Shown piece after piece: positions 16,640-25,917 of a DNA stretch of 64,000 nt. Positions within the stretch are counted from its first letter, which is position 1, and every line of letters begins with the position of its first letter. A program made the translations under genes and the position numbers. Below the pieces are notes generated by a model, which was not told where the DNA came from, did no database searches, and was given only the letters and a program-made list of their open reading frames with translations. This DNA is from Sinorhizobium mexicanum (GTDB lineage: Bacteria > Pseudomonadota > Alphaproteobacteria > Rhizobiales > Rhizobiaceae), in NCBI RefSeq assembly GCF_013488225.1, contig NZ_CP041241.1, positions 1 to 64,000 on the forward strand, in the 5' to 3' direction.

Positions 16640-17644
16640 ATGGCACAGTCGAAAGCAGTCACCGCCGCAGCAACGGTATCCCGCCGCAATGTCATCGCCG
16701 CCGCCCTCGGGGCTGCAGCGACCGCCGCAGCCGTTCCGGCCGTCATCCGCCCGGCCTCGGCCGCAAATGTCTCGAATGCAACCAACACAACCAGCGAAGG
16801 AGCAAGGACCATGGGCAGCAGGATCGTCACCCGCGACGGCGTCGAAATCTATTACAAGGACTGGGGTCCGAAGGACGGGCCGGTGGTCGTGCTCAGCCAC
16901 GGCTGGCCGCTGTCTTCCGACAGCTGGGAGGCCCAGGCCTTCCACCTCGCCAACAACGGCTTCCGCGTCGTCACCCATGATCGCCGCGGTCACGGCCGCT
17001 CCAGCCAGCCCTGGGACGGCAACGACATGGACCACTATGCCGACGATCTCGCCGAGCTGATCGAACAGCTGGATCTCACCGGCATCTTCCTCGCCGGTTT
17101 TTCGACCGGTGGCGGCGAGATCTCCCGCTATATCGGCCGCCACGGCACCAAGCGCGTCGCCAAGGCCGGGCTGATCTCGGCGGTGCCGCCGCTGATGGTC
17201 AAGACCGACGCCAACCCCGGCGGGCTGCCGAAGGCGGTGTTCGACAATCTCCAGGCGGCAAGCGTTGTCGACCGCTCGCAACTCTACAAGGACATCGCCG
17301 CCGGGCCGTTCTTCGGCTTCAACCGGCCGGGCGCCAAGGTTTCCCAAGGCATGATCGACAGCTTCTGGCTGCAGGGCATGACGGGCGGCCACAAGAACAC
17401 CTATGACTCGATCGTCGCCTTCTCGCAGACCGATTTCACCGAGGACCTGAAGAAGTTCGACGTGCCGACCCTGATCATCCATGGCGACGACGACCAGATC
17501 GTGCCGATCGACGCGGCGGCGCGGGCCTCGAAGAAGCTCATCCCGCATGCGGTGCTGAAGGTTTATGCCGGCGCCCCGCACGGCATCACCGACACCCACA
17601 AGGACCAGCTCAACCAGGACCTGCTCGAATTCGCGAGGTCCTGA
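16640..17644 (+). CDS. Tat-exported alpha/beta hydrolase, chloroperoxidase-like
   Basis: A 334-residue protein from the ATG at 16640 with AGGAGAGG upstream. The N-terminus [28 protein letters not shown] is a twin-arginine signal with cleavage near ASA. The catalytic domain has the features of non-haem haloperoxidases/arylesterases: [15 protein letters not shown] (oxyanion HGWP), [37 protein letters not shown], the nucleophile [19 protein letters not shown] with the acid, and GAPHGI with the histidine. An internal ATG ([14 protein letters not shown]) matches the usual cytosolic start, so the signal appears to be an added 58-residue leader. It is divergent from the GlxA-type regulator. Confidence 0.9.
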   Translation: MAQSKAVTAAATVSRRNVIAAALGAAATAAAVPAVIRPASAANVSNATNTTSEGARTMGSRIVTRDGVEIYYKDWGPKDGPVVVLSHGWPLSSDSWEAQAFHLANNGFRVVTHDRRGHGRSSQPWDGNDMDHYADDLAELIEQLDLTGIFLAGFSTGGGEISRYIGRHGTKRVAKAGLISAVPPLMVKTDANPGGLPKAVFDNLQAASVVDRSQLYKDIAAGPFFGFNRPGAKVSQGMIDSFWLQGMTGGHKNTYDSIVAFSQTDFTEDLKKFDVPTLIIHGDDDQIVPIDAAARASKKLIPHAVLKVYAGAPHGITDTHKDQLNQDLLEFARS

Positions 17645-17663
17645 CATAAGCGTCCGGCGCAAT

Positions 17664-17712
17664 CTTGATGCAATTCCGGGAAAACCGTTACGCACTTTTC
17701 CTGGAATTGCTT
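17664..17712. repeat. Rhizobial short palindromic repeat
   Basis: GCAATTCCGGGAAAA ... TTTTCCTGGAATTGC around an accgttacgcac loop forms an imperfect inverted repeat. The same unit in altered form occurs at about 3525-3570. It sits just before the MBL hydrolase and may act as an mRNA hairpin after the preceding gene. Confidence 0.65.
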
Positions 17713-17762
17713 ACCAATCGCGCCGGACTACCTTTCGATCTTCAGCGCGAAGGATGACGACA

Positions 17763-18710
17763 ATGACGAGCAATGTTTCTACGCCGCTTTCATTCCCCTC
17801 CACCCGGCGTGCCTTTCTCGCGGGCGGCGCCGCGATGGCCGCGGTTCCCTTTCTGCCGAAGCCGGTCTTCGCCGCGACACACCGCTTCAATCACGGTGCC
17901 TTCGATATCTCGGTGCTGAGCGACGGCTTCATCACGCTGCCGGTCGAAATCATTCTGCCGGACGCCGCCGAGGATCAACGTGCCGACATTATGAAGCGGC
18001 TCGGCGGCGATGCGAAGAGCGCGCCCTTTCAAGCCAACATCCCGCTGATCCGTACCGGAAACGACCTCATTCTCGTCGACACCGGTTCCGGCGATAATTT
18101 CCAGGCGAGCGCCGGCAGGCTCGCCGGCAATCTCAAGGCCGCGGGCGTCGATCCGGCGTCGATCACCAAGGTGGTGTTCACCCATGCGCATCCGGACCAT
18201 TCCGGCGCCACCGTCACGCCCGAGGGGCGGCTCCTTTACCCGAACGCCGATTATTTCGTCAGCTCCGCCGAGTGGAGCTTCTGGATGGACCCGAACTACG
18301 AAGCCAACATGCCCTCGGCGCTGCATGATTTCGCGCGCGGAGCCCAGCGTGACCTGTCGGCCGTCAGGGAGCGCGTCAAGCTGGTGAAGCCCGGCGACGA
18401 GATCGTCACCGGCATGCGTGTGGTCGACACTAGGGGACACACGCCCGGTCACATCTCGCTGGAGCTTGCCGGTTCCGATCCGCTGATCATCACCGGCGAC
18501 GCGGCAACCAGCAACATCGTCTTCTTCGAGCATCCCGAATGGCACTTCGGCTTCGACACCGAACCCGAAATCGCGCTCGCGAACCGCAAGGCACTGATCG
18601 ATCGCGCCGCGACCGACAAGGCCAGGCTTCTCGGCTATCACTGGGCCTATCCCGGCCTCGGCTATGCCGAACGCAAGAACGGCGCTTACCGTTTCGTCGC
18701 CGCCGAATGA
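17763..18710 (+). CDS. Tat-exported metallo-beta-lactamase-fold hydrolase
   Basis: A 315-residue protein; the start at 17763 is favoured because GAAGGA precedes it at good spacing. [24 protein letters not shown] is a Tat signal. The MBL core shows [12 protein letters not shown], the metal motif [27 protein letters not shown] with a further histidine ligand, [23 protein letters not shown] with the bridging aspartate, and [21 protein letters not shown] with the last histidine. The set fits two-metal hydrolases of the lactonase/glyoxalase-II type. Its last 217 bases are repeated at 59274-59490. In the ancestral order it was probably followed by the hydantoinase gene now at 59596. Confidence 0.92.
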   Translation: MTSNVSTPLSFPSTRRAFLAGGAAMAAVPFLPKPVFAATHRFNHGAFDISVLSDGFITLPVEIILPDAAEDQRADIMKRLGGDAKSAPFQANIPLIRTGNDLILVDTGSGDNFQASAGRLAGNLKAAGVDPASITKVVFTHAHPDHSGATVTPEGRLLYPNADYFVSSAEWSFWMDPNYEANMPSALHDFARGAQRDLSAVRERVKLVKPGDEIVTGMRVVDTRGHTPGHISLELAGSDPLIITGDAATSNIVFFEHPEWHFGFDTEPEIALANRKALIDRAATDKARLLGYHWAYPGLGYAERKNGAYRFVAAE

Positions 18711-18969
18711 CGGGTGCGCAGCGCGCTCCCCGTTGCGTCGCGTGTTGCCGACGACGATGAGCGGAACCGGGACCTGGGACTTCTGGGTGGATCGCGGCGG
18801 CACCTTCACCGACGTCATCGGCCCTGACCCTGAGGGCGCGTTTCATGTGCTGAAGGTTCTCCCCGAAAATTCCGAGGCCTACAGTGATGCGGCGGTGCAC
18901 GGCATCCGGCAGCTTCTCAAGCTCCCAGTGGGCGAGCCGCCCCGGCAGGCCTGATCGGCGAGGTGCGGA
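18494..18969 (+). repeat. Left copy of a direct repeat bounding a 40.8-kb block
   Basis: The segment 18494-18718 (end of the MBL hydrolase plus 8 bases) equals 59274-59498 with a single mismatch (A/G at the Ile/Val codon in EPEI/EPEV). After unlike spacers (38 versus 97 bases), 18757-18969 matches 59596-59809 at roughly 88-90% with one base deleted. The constant offset of the first part is 40,780 bp. Homology stops on both sides where unrelated genes begin. Confidence 0.9.
18757..18969 (+). pseudogene. 5' fragment of hydantoinase/oxoprolinase gene
   Basis: Encodes the first ~60 residues of the gene found intact at 59596 ([22 protein letters not shown], then [31 protein letters not shown]). 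One base is missing in the GGCGAG-CCG region, so the frame stops at 18953 (as ...PPRQA). Homology ends at about 18969, where serralysin-like sequence begins. It has several substitutions relative to the intact copy (R/P, L/F, A/V, S/P, P/S, R/S), so it is either decaying or from a different lineage. It cannot produce a working enzyme. Confidence 0.9.
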
Positions 18970-19494
18970 CACGGCTTCGGAAGCACGCAGTATGGCTATC
19001 AGTTGACCTCCTCGGGCATGCAGCATGACATCGGCTTTGTGATCCATGACACCGGCGGGACCGACACGATCGACTTCTCCGGCTCGACGGCCGGTACGAT
19101 CCTTGACTTGCGTGCCGGCAGTTCTCCAGCGTCAACGGTCATAGCAACAATGTGTCGATCTTCGACGGACATAACGCGGATGGGACCGACTATTACGTCG
19201 AGAACGGCATTGGCAGCAGGTATGACGACATCCTGATCGGCAACGACGGCGCCAACACCCTGGACGGCCGCGGCGGGGGAGACCGCATGGCTGGCAACGG
19301 CGGTGACGATACTTATTTCGTCGATTCGTTGGAGGACATCGTGCGTGAGGAGGCTAACGGCGGGAACGACACGGTCATCCTCCTTTCCAGAAACCTGAAA
19401 ATCAGGAAAATCGCCAACGTCGAAAACATCATCTACGCCGACGAGCCAGCCTGGCGGCGGCGGCGAGACCCCGCCCAGCGTCGGCGACAACACG
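18970..19494 (+). pseudogene. Broken 5' part of a serralysin/RTX gene
   Basis: Starts abruptly with TRLRKHAVWLS in one frame and GFGSTQYGYQLTSSGMQ in another. The second reads on as HDIGFVIHDTGGTDTIDFSG, a phrase typical of the Ca-binding C-terminal domain of M10 serralysin-like proteases. A one-base loss near 19121 shifts the frame (GSFSSVNGHSNNVSIFDGHN continues in the next frame). There RYDDILIGNDGANTLDGRGG and GNGGDDTYFVDSLED are RTX-type. A second shift near 19443 joins it to the frame of the ORF at 19495 (SQPGGGGETPPSVGDN). The N-terminal protease domain is absent, cut off at the block edge. Confidence 0.75.
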
Positions 19495-21195
19495 ATGACC
19501 ACCATCATTTTCGGTAGCGACGGAAATGATACGCTTGATGGCGGTGCCGGCGACGACACGATCTTCGGCCAGGGAGGCGACGACCTGATCATCGGCGGCC
19601 GCGACTCGCTCGCCAGCCGCGATATCAACAACACGATCGATGTCGAGGACCTGGAAGACCAGACCGAAAGCGATGACGGTAACGACACACTCTACGGCGG
19701 CGACGGCAACGACACGATCATCGGTGGCGCCGGCCAAGACTATCTGGATGGGGGTTCCGGTGTTGACACGGTCGTCTACGCGGGTAGCTCCGACGGCGTG
19801 ACGATCGACCTTGCCAACGGCACGGCCAATGGTGGCGACGGTGATGGTCCGGTGCAAATCGTCGGCCGAGGCGCGGCGATCCGGCACGATATGCTCGTTG
19901 GCTTTGAAAATGCCGTCGGTTCGTCTTTTGATGGCCATCTCATCGGCAATGCCTTGTCCAATGAACTCTCCGGCGGCACTGGCGACGATACGCTGACCGG
20001 CGGCGGCGGGGCCGACAGATTGAATGGCGGCGCCGGCAGCGACACGGCAGACTACGCTGACGCAACGCGCGGCGTCAGACTTAGTCTCGCGGAAGGCAAG
20101 TCAGGCGGAGATACATATACCTCCATCGAAAATCTTGCAGGTTCGGGATTTGATGACCGACTGACCGGCAACGGCGCAGCCAATATATTGACTGGTCAGG
20201 GCGGGAACGACGCGCTCAACGGCGGGCGCGGCGATGACACCCTGCTCGGCGATTTCGCCTATCAGGGCGACGCGCCGCCACGCCCGGGCATGGGAACCGG
20301 CTACACCACCCTCGGACCGGACGCGACGAACAACTCGATCGCAGCCGCTTTCGACATCTCCAACAACTTTTCCCTGGCCAGCGACCCCGATATCTTCGAC
20401 TCGACGACGATCCTTCATACGACCGTCGACGCCACCGGAAACGGCCAGGGCGGATACTATAAAATCAGTCTAGCGGCCGGTACGGTCATCACGATAGACA
20501 TTGACGGAATTGTCGATCCGAATGTCCATGACAGTTGGGTCAGGCTGCTCGACAGCGCCGGCAACATCGTCGCTCAGAACGATGATGGCGACGGCGATCC
20601 CGGCTCCGCCAGCAACAGGGATTCAAGTCTGGTATTCGTCGCTAAAGAGACTGGAACCTATTACATACTGGAAGGCAGTTGGTTACCGACGGCGCCGGGC
20701 GATGGCTGGGCGGAAGTTGTGCCGGCAGGCTCGACCTATGAGTTGAACGTGTCGGTCGAGTTTCCCCCTGCGCCGGCCCAGCCGGGCGTTGCGGGATCCG
20801 ATACGCTCACCGGCGGCGGCGGCAACGATCTGCTGGATGGCGGTCTGGCGGCCGACACGCTGACCGGCGGCGAGGGAGAAGACACATTCCGCTTCTCGAC
20901 GGAGCTTGGGAACGGCAATGTCGACTGGATCGAGGACTTCAAGGTCATCGACGACACCATCCTGCTGGACAACCTCATCTTTGAGAACGTGGGTGGCGAC
21001 GGCGCTCTCGCCTTGAGCGCGTTTTACGGAAGTGCGACGGGCGTCGCTCATGACGGAGACGACCGCATCATCTACGATACCGATAGCGGGGCCTTGTCCT
21101 ATGACGCCGATGGCGGCGGAGCCGTTGCAGCCATCCAGTTTGCGCAGCTGAGCACAAATCTGAGGCTTTCGGCTGCCGACTTCATTATCATCTAA
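19495..21195 (+). CDS. RTX calcium-binding protein, 3' part of a broken gene
   Basis: A 566-residue open frame. It begins and ends with RTX nonapeptide blocks (GSDGNDTLDGGAGDDTIFGQGGDD at 7-30; GGTGDDTLTGGGGADRLNGGAGSD near 165-188; GQGGNDALNGGRGDD near 225). A pre-peptidase C-terminal-like beta domain occupies about 290-425 (YYKISLAAGTVITIDIDG, VRLLDSAGNIVAQNDDGDGD, TGTYYILEGSW). A final RTX cluster and TFRFSTELGNGNVDWIEDFKVIDDTILLDN form an uncleaved type I secretion-like tail. No ribosome-binding site precedes the ATG, and the upstream frame is continuous in sense, so this is probably the remainder of a larger frameshifted secreted protein rather than a free-standing gene. Confidence 0.7.
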   Translation: MTTIIFGSDGNDTLDGGAGDDTIFGQGGDDLIIGGRDSLASRDINNTIDVEDLEDQTESDDGNDTLYGGDGNDTIIGGAGQDYLDGGSGVDTVVYAGSSDGVTIDLANGTANGGDGDGPVQIVGRGAAIRHDMLVGFENAVGSSFDGHLIGNALSNELSGGTGDDTLTGGGGADRLNGGAGSDTADYADATRGVRLSLAEGKSGGDTYTSIENLAGSGFDDRLTGNGAANILTGQGGNDALNGGRGDDTLLGDFAYQGDAPPRPGMGTGYTTLGPDATNNSIAAAFDISNNFSLASDPDIFDSTTILHTTVDATGNGQGGYYKISLAAGTVITIDIDGIVDPNVHDSWVRLLDSAGNIVAQNDDGDGDPGSASNRDSSLVFVAKETGTYYILEGSWLPTAPGDGWAEVVPAGSTYELNVSVEFPPAPAQPGVAGSDTLTGGGGNDLLDGGLAADTLTGGEGEDTFRFSTELGNGNVDWIEDFKVIDDTILLDNLIFENVGGDGALALSAFYGSATGVAHDGDDRIIYDTDSGALSYDADGGGAVAAIQFAQLSTNLRLSAADFIII

Positions 21196-21313
21196 CTCGA
21201 CCAGGTGCGGCGCTTTCAGACGCCCCACCTAATACTAGGTTTGCGGTTGGTTTCTCTTTCGAACCGTTAGCTGAGCGGCAGTGCCGCCGCCACACGGGTC
21301 TTGCGGGGCAATC

Positions 21314-21727
21314 ATGAAGAGCGCGATGAAGCGGCCGACCGATCGCCGCACAGTATTAAAGACCGCCGGAGCTGCGGCTGTCGCGGCGGTCGCCAGGCCA
21401 GTCGCTGCGCAATCGATAGATATTCGCGGCGTGGTCACGTTTGAGGGCGGCGCGCTTATACCGGAGGGTCATCTCGAGATTTATCTCGAGGACCCTGCCA
21501 TTCGAAATGGTGCGCGACGTCGCGCAGCGCAAACGCGCATCAGAAGCGACGGCGGCTCAAAGACGGTAGCCTTTTCCTTGTCCCCGCTCGCAAGCTCGAC
21601 AGCTTCGCCAACGCTGCGGATCGTTGCACGCTTGGAGCGTGCGGATGGCTGGCTGGTGGCGCGCGGCAGCATGCAGTTCGAGGCTGGTCCACCCGTCAGC
21701 GTCACACTCAACACGGTTATGTATTAA
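21314..21727 (+). CDS. Small Tat-exported YbaY-like protein
   Basis: A 137-residue protein from the ATG at 21314. [25 protein letters not shown] is a twin-arginine signal. The mature ~100 residues read [30 protein letters not shown], then [16 protein letters not shown] and [22 protein letters not shown]. This is the pattern of YbaY-like small beta-sandwich proteins (polar strand, PEGHLEI-type loop, ARL.R.DGWL). The function is unknown. It follows the RTX frame by 118 bases. Confidence 0.6.
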   Translation: MKSAMKRPTDRRTVLKTAGAAAVAAVARPVAAQSIDIRGVVTFEGGALIPEGHLEIYLEDPAIRNGARRRAAQTRIRSDGGSKTVAFSLSPLASSTASPTLRIVARLERADGWLVARGSMQFEAGPPVSVTLNTVMY

Positions 21728-22401
21728 AGCAGCCGACATTCACGGAAGCGCGGTGGGGTGGACACAAACAGTCCGGCATCGGACGTGAACTCGGCCGCTG
21801 GGGTCTCGAGAACTATCTCGAGACCAAGCAGATAACCCGCCTCGTCAGCGAAGAACGATGGGGCTGGTACATCAAGTGAACGGACGCTGCTGCTTGGGCT
21901 TTGGCTTCCAAAATTGCCTGTTCTACTGAATCTGGAGGTCTCGCAAATGCTCTCGATCTGGCGGCGGCATTTCAGCATCTTCCTTGCGGACGGCTTCTCT
22001 CTGTTGGGCTTCACTTCCGTGACCGCTCCTCTCCGGATCGCGAATGATGTCCTGGATAGGCCTATTCCTGGAATATCGTCAGTCACGACGGTGAACCCGT
22101 TCAATCGAGCTGCGGCGTCAGCCTGACCGCCGAATGTGACCTCGATTGCGCACGAAACACCAAGGTGCTTGATCAGGCCCGCTTCTGGCATTGTTCCCGG
22201 CGAAAAATACGAGGGGTTTCCTCTCGCTCTGTCGACGTCCGCTTAGCCAAACGCTCTGTCGGGCCGAGTGAGCTAGGTGCTACCTTCAAACGTCCTCCGG
22301 GACCGCCGCTGCCGGCATGTCGCCTCGATAAAAAAACGCCGGCGCTCTCAAAGATCTCGCGGCGTAGCCGCGGTGGACCCCCGCATCGGTTGCGATGACA
22401 T
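21728..22401. other. Region of gene debris between the YbaY-like and opine-dehydrogenase genes
   Basis: About 670 bases with no intact gene. On the right strand, 21965-22065 reads FSIFLADGFSLLGFTSVTAPLRIAND, which matches the opening of GlxA-type DJ-1/AraC regulators (usually FSLL.F.SA.EPLRIAN). It is cut short after about 35 residues. On the left strand, 22160-22085 reads CAIEVTFGGQADAAARLNGFTVVTDD, reminiscent of an OsmC-family start. Both are too short to prove. The likely reading is a scar where genes were lost. Confidence 0.35.
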
Positions 22402-23478
22402 CTATGCGGTGGGCCACTCCTCGCACAAGGCCGTGAGGGCTGTCGGAGAAAGCTCATCGAGTGCCAGATCCGGCAGCAGATCGTTGTCGGCGACAAGGTT
22501 GCGGCCCATTGCCGCCGAAAACAGGCTGGTGCCGGCTTCGTGCAGCAACGCGGGGCTGCCGGCAATGCGGCCAAGTAGGCTGGTTGGCACAAGGCCGAAG
22601 GGTACGTCCTCGTAGATATAGCGGCTGTCGGCGGTCGCTGGGCCGAAGCCACCGCGCCCCTCGCGGTGCATCTGCTGGTTCATTTCCGATACGCTGCTCA
22701 TCGGCACGTGGAAGGAGAGCGAGAAATGTTCCCGCACAGTCCGGACCGAAAGGCCGAAGCTCTCGGCGATCCTAAGCCGTTCGAGGTCAAGCGCTTCAAT
22801 CAATTGCCCGACGGCGGGCGTGACGTACTCGCCCTGTCCCCATCTCTCGCCCTTTTCCATGCGGGTCAGGTTGAGCAGGGCGATTCCGAGGTGGTTCTGT
22901 GGGTTGAGGTTCGACAGCGCGATGGCGAGCAGCCCGTCGCGCTCAACGAAACGCTCGCCGAAGAGTTCAGTGCAAAGCGCCTTTCCGTCGACCGCCGCGG
23001 ATTTCGGCAGGGTCGCGACATCAATCTTTTGACGGATGGTATTGACCGAAACGCTCACCCCGTCCGATTGCTGGCGGCCAGTCAGAAGCGTCGTGCCCCA
23101 AACGATGATGGGCAGACGTATGCCTCGATCCGCCAGTCGCTTTGAAAGGTAAAGAGCGCCGAATGAACTGTGCGAACTGATGATCACTGGCTGGCCGGAT
23201 TTGAGGTGGGGCACGGCGGCATCGAACACCAGACGATGGCCGTTTGCGGGTAGGGCGACAATAATCGCATCGGCCCCCACGACCGCCTCAGCGCAATCGC
23301 TGGCTGCGGCAACCGATCCGGAAAACTCGACTGCTCCCGTCGCGGTCAGGCAAGCGCCTTCGGCGAGCTTGCGAAGCGCGCCAGACGGTGACCAGAGGAT
23401 CGGCTGGTGACCGGCCTTCGCGAGGAAAGCCGCCATGCCGCAGGCAATCGCCCCCGCCCCAAGAATACCAATACGCAT
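22402..23478 (-). CDS. NAD/NADP octopine/nopaline dehydrogenase-family protein
   Basis: A 358-residue protein. It starts with the Rossmann motif RIGILGAGAIACGMAAFLAKAGH. The segment GADAIIVALPANGHRLVFDAAVPHLKSGQPVIISSHSSFGALYLSK and the C-terminal half (ALSNLNPQNHLGIALLNLTRME, HFSLSFHVPMSSVSEMNQQMHR, DSRYIYEDVPFGLVP) carry the NP.NH and YIYED-type signatures of opine dehydrogenases. Family members reduce or oxidise an imine between an amino acid and a 2-oxo acid. In bacteria they serve opine breakdown or opine-like metallophore synthesis; no nicotianamine-synthase-like gene is present, so catabolism is more likely. It is divergent from the LysR gene and transporter operon. Confidence 0.85.
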   Translation of the reverse strand: MRIGILGAGAIACGMAAFLAKAGHQPILWSPSGALRKLAEGACLTATGAVEFSGSVAAASDCAEAVVGADAIIVALPANGHRLVFDAAVPHLKSGQPVIISSHSSFGALYLSKRLADRGIRLPIIVWGTTLLTGRQQSDGVSVSVNTIRQKIDVATLPKSAAVDGKALCTELFGERFVERDGLLAIALSNLNPQNHLGIALLNLTRMEKGERWGQGEYVTPAVGQLIEALDLERLRIAESFGLSVRTVREHFSLSFHVPMSSVSEMNQQMHREGRGGFGPATADSRYIYEDVPFGLVPTSLLGRIAGSPALLHEAGTSLFSAAMGRNLVADNDLLPDLALDELSPTALTALCEEWPTA

Positions 23479-23695
23479 TGATCCCTGCTCCTCTCCTCGT
23501 CCTGCCTGGCGCGTGACAATCCGCGGGCGGACTGTCGCCGGGCAGGCGTCATCACGGTTTTCCCCTGGCGGGCTCTGTGGTCCGGTTATTTTCTACAAAA
23601 CTACCCAACAAAGAAAACTTGTCTTTTGTCACTAGCGCCAAGAATGCGTTTTATGCACTATACAACATCGATTATGCAAGGAGCGCATAGTATCC

Positions 23696-24712
23696 ATGGA
23701 AATCCGCGACCTCGAAGCGTTTCTCGCGGTCATGTCGACCGGCAGCATTACCGGTGCTGCGCGCCTTCTTGATCGCTCGCAATCACAGGTCACGCGGCTG
23801 ATCCAGGATCTGGAAACCACGCTTGGTTTCGCGCTGTTCGAGCGTAACGGCCCCAAGATCGCCCCTACCGAGAAGGGAATTGCGTTCCATGACGATGCCG
23901 AGCGGTTCGTGAGCGGAATCGGCCACTTGCGGGATCGAGCGAAAGCGATCGCGGGCAGGGAACCCGAACCGATAGAGATCGCTGCCACGCCGGCTTTCGC
24001 AAGCGGCATTATCCCGCTCGCGCTCGCGCAGTTGCCGGAAGACTGTTTGCCGCGCACAATAAATCTTCGCAGCATGCCGGCGGAGGCGGCGGTCCAGTCG
24101 GTCCTTGCCCGAACGGCGGATTTCTGCGTCACGTCGCTGCCGGCCGATCAGCCGGGGCTCGAGGTACAAGGCTTCTTCGAGGGGCCATGCGTGGCCGCCT
24201 TGGCGCCGCACGATCCTCTTGCCGCCCGCGATGTGGTCTCACTTGCCGACCTCGCCGGCCGCACCCTGGTGACCATGGCAAATCCCTTCCGTCTGCGCCA
24301 CCGCGTCGACCAGGCGCTTGAGGCCGCGAAGGTCAGACCCGACCGGGTCATCGCTACCAATGCGGCGATGAACGCCGTGCAGATCGCCTCGACCGGTCTC
24401 GGCGTCGCGATCATCGAGCCCGCAACCGCCTATGGCATGCAAGCGCCTTCCGTCGCGATCCGCCCGCTCGACGTCGACATCCCTTTCCTCTGGGCGATTT
24501 TTTCGGCGGGCGCCCGCCCGCTTTCGACCGGCGCGCATGAGCTGATCCAGCGCATCATGCAGATCGCGACCGAGAGGATGCCGAGACTGACCGTGCATGA
24601 CGCGCGCCGGATAGCGCGCATCGCGGACGCGGCCTTTGCCCGCCCGAACCACCCCGATACGGCCCCAGAAAACGAGGGTCGAATAACTGAAGTACCCGAG
24701 AACGAAAATTGA
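23696..24712 (+). CDS. LysR-family transcriptional regulator
   Basis: A 338-residue protein. The HTH is MEIRDLEAFLAVMSTGSITGAARLLDRSQSQVTRLIQDLETTLGFALFERNGPKIAPTEKG. The effector domain follows (EPIEIAATPAFASGIIPLALAQL; ALAPHDPLAARDVVSLADLAGRTLV). It has a C-terminal extension of about 40 polar residues (RRIARIADAAFARPNHPDTAPENEGRITEVPENEN) that is unusual for the family. It lies between the opine dehydrogenase gene (218-bp divergent gap, containing TATGCACTATACAACATCGATTATGCA-type half-sites near 23653-23680) and the ABC transporter operon, so it probably controls both. Confidence 0.92.
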   Translation: MEIRDLEAFLAVMSTGSITGAARLLDRSQSQVTRLIQDLETTLGFALFERNGPKIAPTEKGIAFHDDAERFVSGIGHLRDRAKAIAGREPEPIEIAATPAFASGIIPLALAQLPEDCLPRTINLRSMPAEAAVQSVLARTADFCVTSLPADQPGLEVQGFFEGPCVAALAPHDPLAARDVVSLADLAGRTLVTMANPFRLRHRVDQALEAAKVRPDRVIATNAAMNAVQIASTGLGVAIIEPATAYGMQAPSVAIRPLDVDIPFLWAIFSAGARPLSTGAHELIQRIMQIATERMPRLTVHDARRIARIADAAFARPNHPDTAPENEGRITEVPENEN

Positions 24713-24737
24713 GCCTGCCAGAGAAATAGGAGGAACC

Positions 24738-25838
24738 ATGAAAGACTTGATCGCAACCCGCCGTTCGACATTGAAGCTGCTCGCAGCCGGCACAGGCATG
24801 CTGGCCGCACCGTCGATCATCCGGCCCGCTTTCGGCCAGAGTAAGGTCGTCAACATCACGACCTACGACAAGTTCGTGCCGCAAACCTTCATCGATCAGT
24901 TCCAGAAGGACACCGGTATCGAGATCCGCATTAGGCTGACCGACGATCAGGGCAAGCAGTACAACCTTCTGACGGCCGAGGGCACCGCGCCCTCCACCGA
25001 CATCGTGACGGTCACCGGCCATCGCCTGTCGCAGTTCATGGGATCGGACCTGCTCGCGCCCCTCGACACGGCTCGCCTGAAGAATTGGGATAAGCTCGCT
25101 TCCGCCTACAAGGGTGCCCCGCAGCTCACCGTCGATGGCAAGACCTATGGCGTGCCGCTGCTTGCCGGCTTCGAGGGACTTGCCCGCAACACGGAATATA
25201 CCAAGGCCTCCGACAGCTGGAGTATCATGTTCGATGACGAGTACAAGGGTCTGACCTCCTACATCATCACCGACTTCCTCTCCATCGTCATGCGCCATCA
25301 GGGCAATGACGGCGACTACGTCACCTACGGGGACAAGCCGGACGTGGCACAGGCCGCGACCAATCAGGCCCGCGACTTCCTGATCAAGCACAAGGATAAG
25401 GTGCGCAAGTATTACGACGCCGCCTCCGAGGTCCAGCAGATGTTCGTCAACGAGGACATCTACCTGGCACAGACCTGGTCGGGTCCGGCAGCCAAGCTGA
25501 TTATGGATGGTCACCCGATCGAGATCTCCGTCCCGAAGGAAGGCACCTACGGCTTCCTCTACTCGTTCAACGTCGTCAACAACGCTCCGAACGCGGACGC
25601 GGCCTATGCCTTCCTCGACGCACTCCTGTCCTCGCCGGAAATCGGCGCGGCGATGACGCGCCAGTCGGGCTTCGCGTCAGCCTTCGACGGCGTCGACAAG
25701 GTGCTGGACGACAAGGAGCGCGCCGCTATGACGCTGCCGCCGGAGCAGGTCGAGCGGATCCAGTTCTTCAGCTCGGTGAACCGAGACATGAAGAACGAGA
25801 TGATCGACAAGGCCGCCGCCGAAATCAAGGCCGCCTGA
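24738..25838 (+). CDS. ABC transporter substrate-binding protein, spermidine/putrescine type
   Basis: A 366-residue protein starting at the ATG after GGAGGAACC. The signal region STLKLLAAGTGMLAAPSIIRPAFGQ is Tat-like in layout (RRSTLK). The mature protein has the PotD/PotF-type pattern VVNITTYDKFVPQTFIDQFQKDTGIEIRIRLTDDQGKQYNLL, GTAPSTDIVTVTGHRLSQFM, GVPLLAGFEGLARNTEY, a LAQTWSGPAAKLIMDG hinge strand and TYGFLYSFNVVNNAPNADAAYAFLDALLS. It is the first gene of a transporter operon beside the opine-dehydrogenase gene; the ligand may be an opine or a conjugated amine rather than free polyamine. Confidence 0.9.
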   Translation: MKDLIATRRSTLKLLAAGTGMLAAPSIIRPAFGQSKVVNITTYDKFVPQTFIDQFQKDTGIEIRIRLTDDQGKQYNLLTAEGTAPSTDIVTVTGHRLSQFMGSDLLAPLDTARLKNWDKLASAYKGAPQLTVDGKTYGVPLLAGFEGLARNTEYTKASDSWSIMFDDEYKGLTSYIITDFLSIVMRHQGNDGDYVTYGDKPDVAQAATNQARDFLIKHKDKVRKYYDAASEVQQMFVNEDIYLAQTWSGPAAKLIMDGHPIEISVPKEGTYGFLYSFNVVNNAPNADAAYAFLDALLSSPEIGAAMTRQSGFASAFDGVDKVLDDKERAAMTLPPEQVERIQFFSSVNRDMKNEMIDKAAAEIKAA

Positions 25839-25852
25839 CGATCTTAAACCAT

Positions 25853-25876
25853 GCGACCGGCTCACTGGCCGGTCGC
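25853..25876 (+). terminator. Intercistronic hairpin after the binding-protein gene
   Basis: GCGACCGG (25853-25860) and CCGGTCGC (25869-25876) form an 8-bp stem with an 8-base loop, 15 bases past the stop. No U-tract. Probably an mRNA stabiliser that raises the binding protein over the permeases. Confidence 0.6.
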
Positions 25877-25917
25877 GCACTCGAATAACGACTCATCCAG
25901 AGCCGGGAACGACCAGA

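Noticed and set aside
22085..22190. OsmC-like gene start on the left strand
   Set aside because: Only about 25 residues resemble the family and the following residues do not; kept as debris only.
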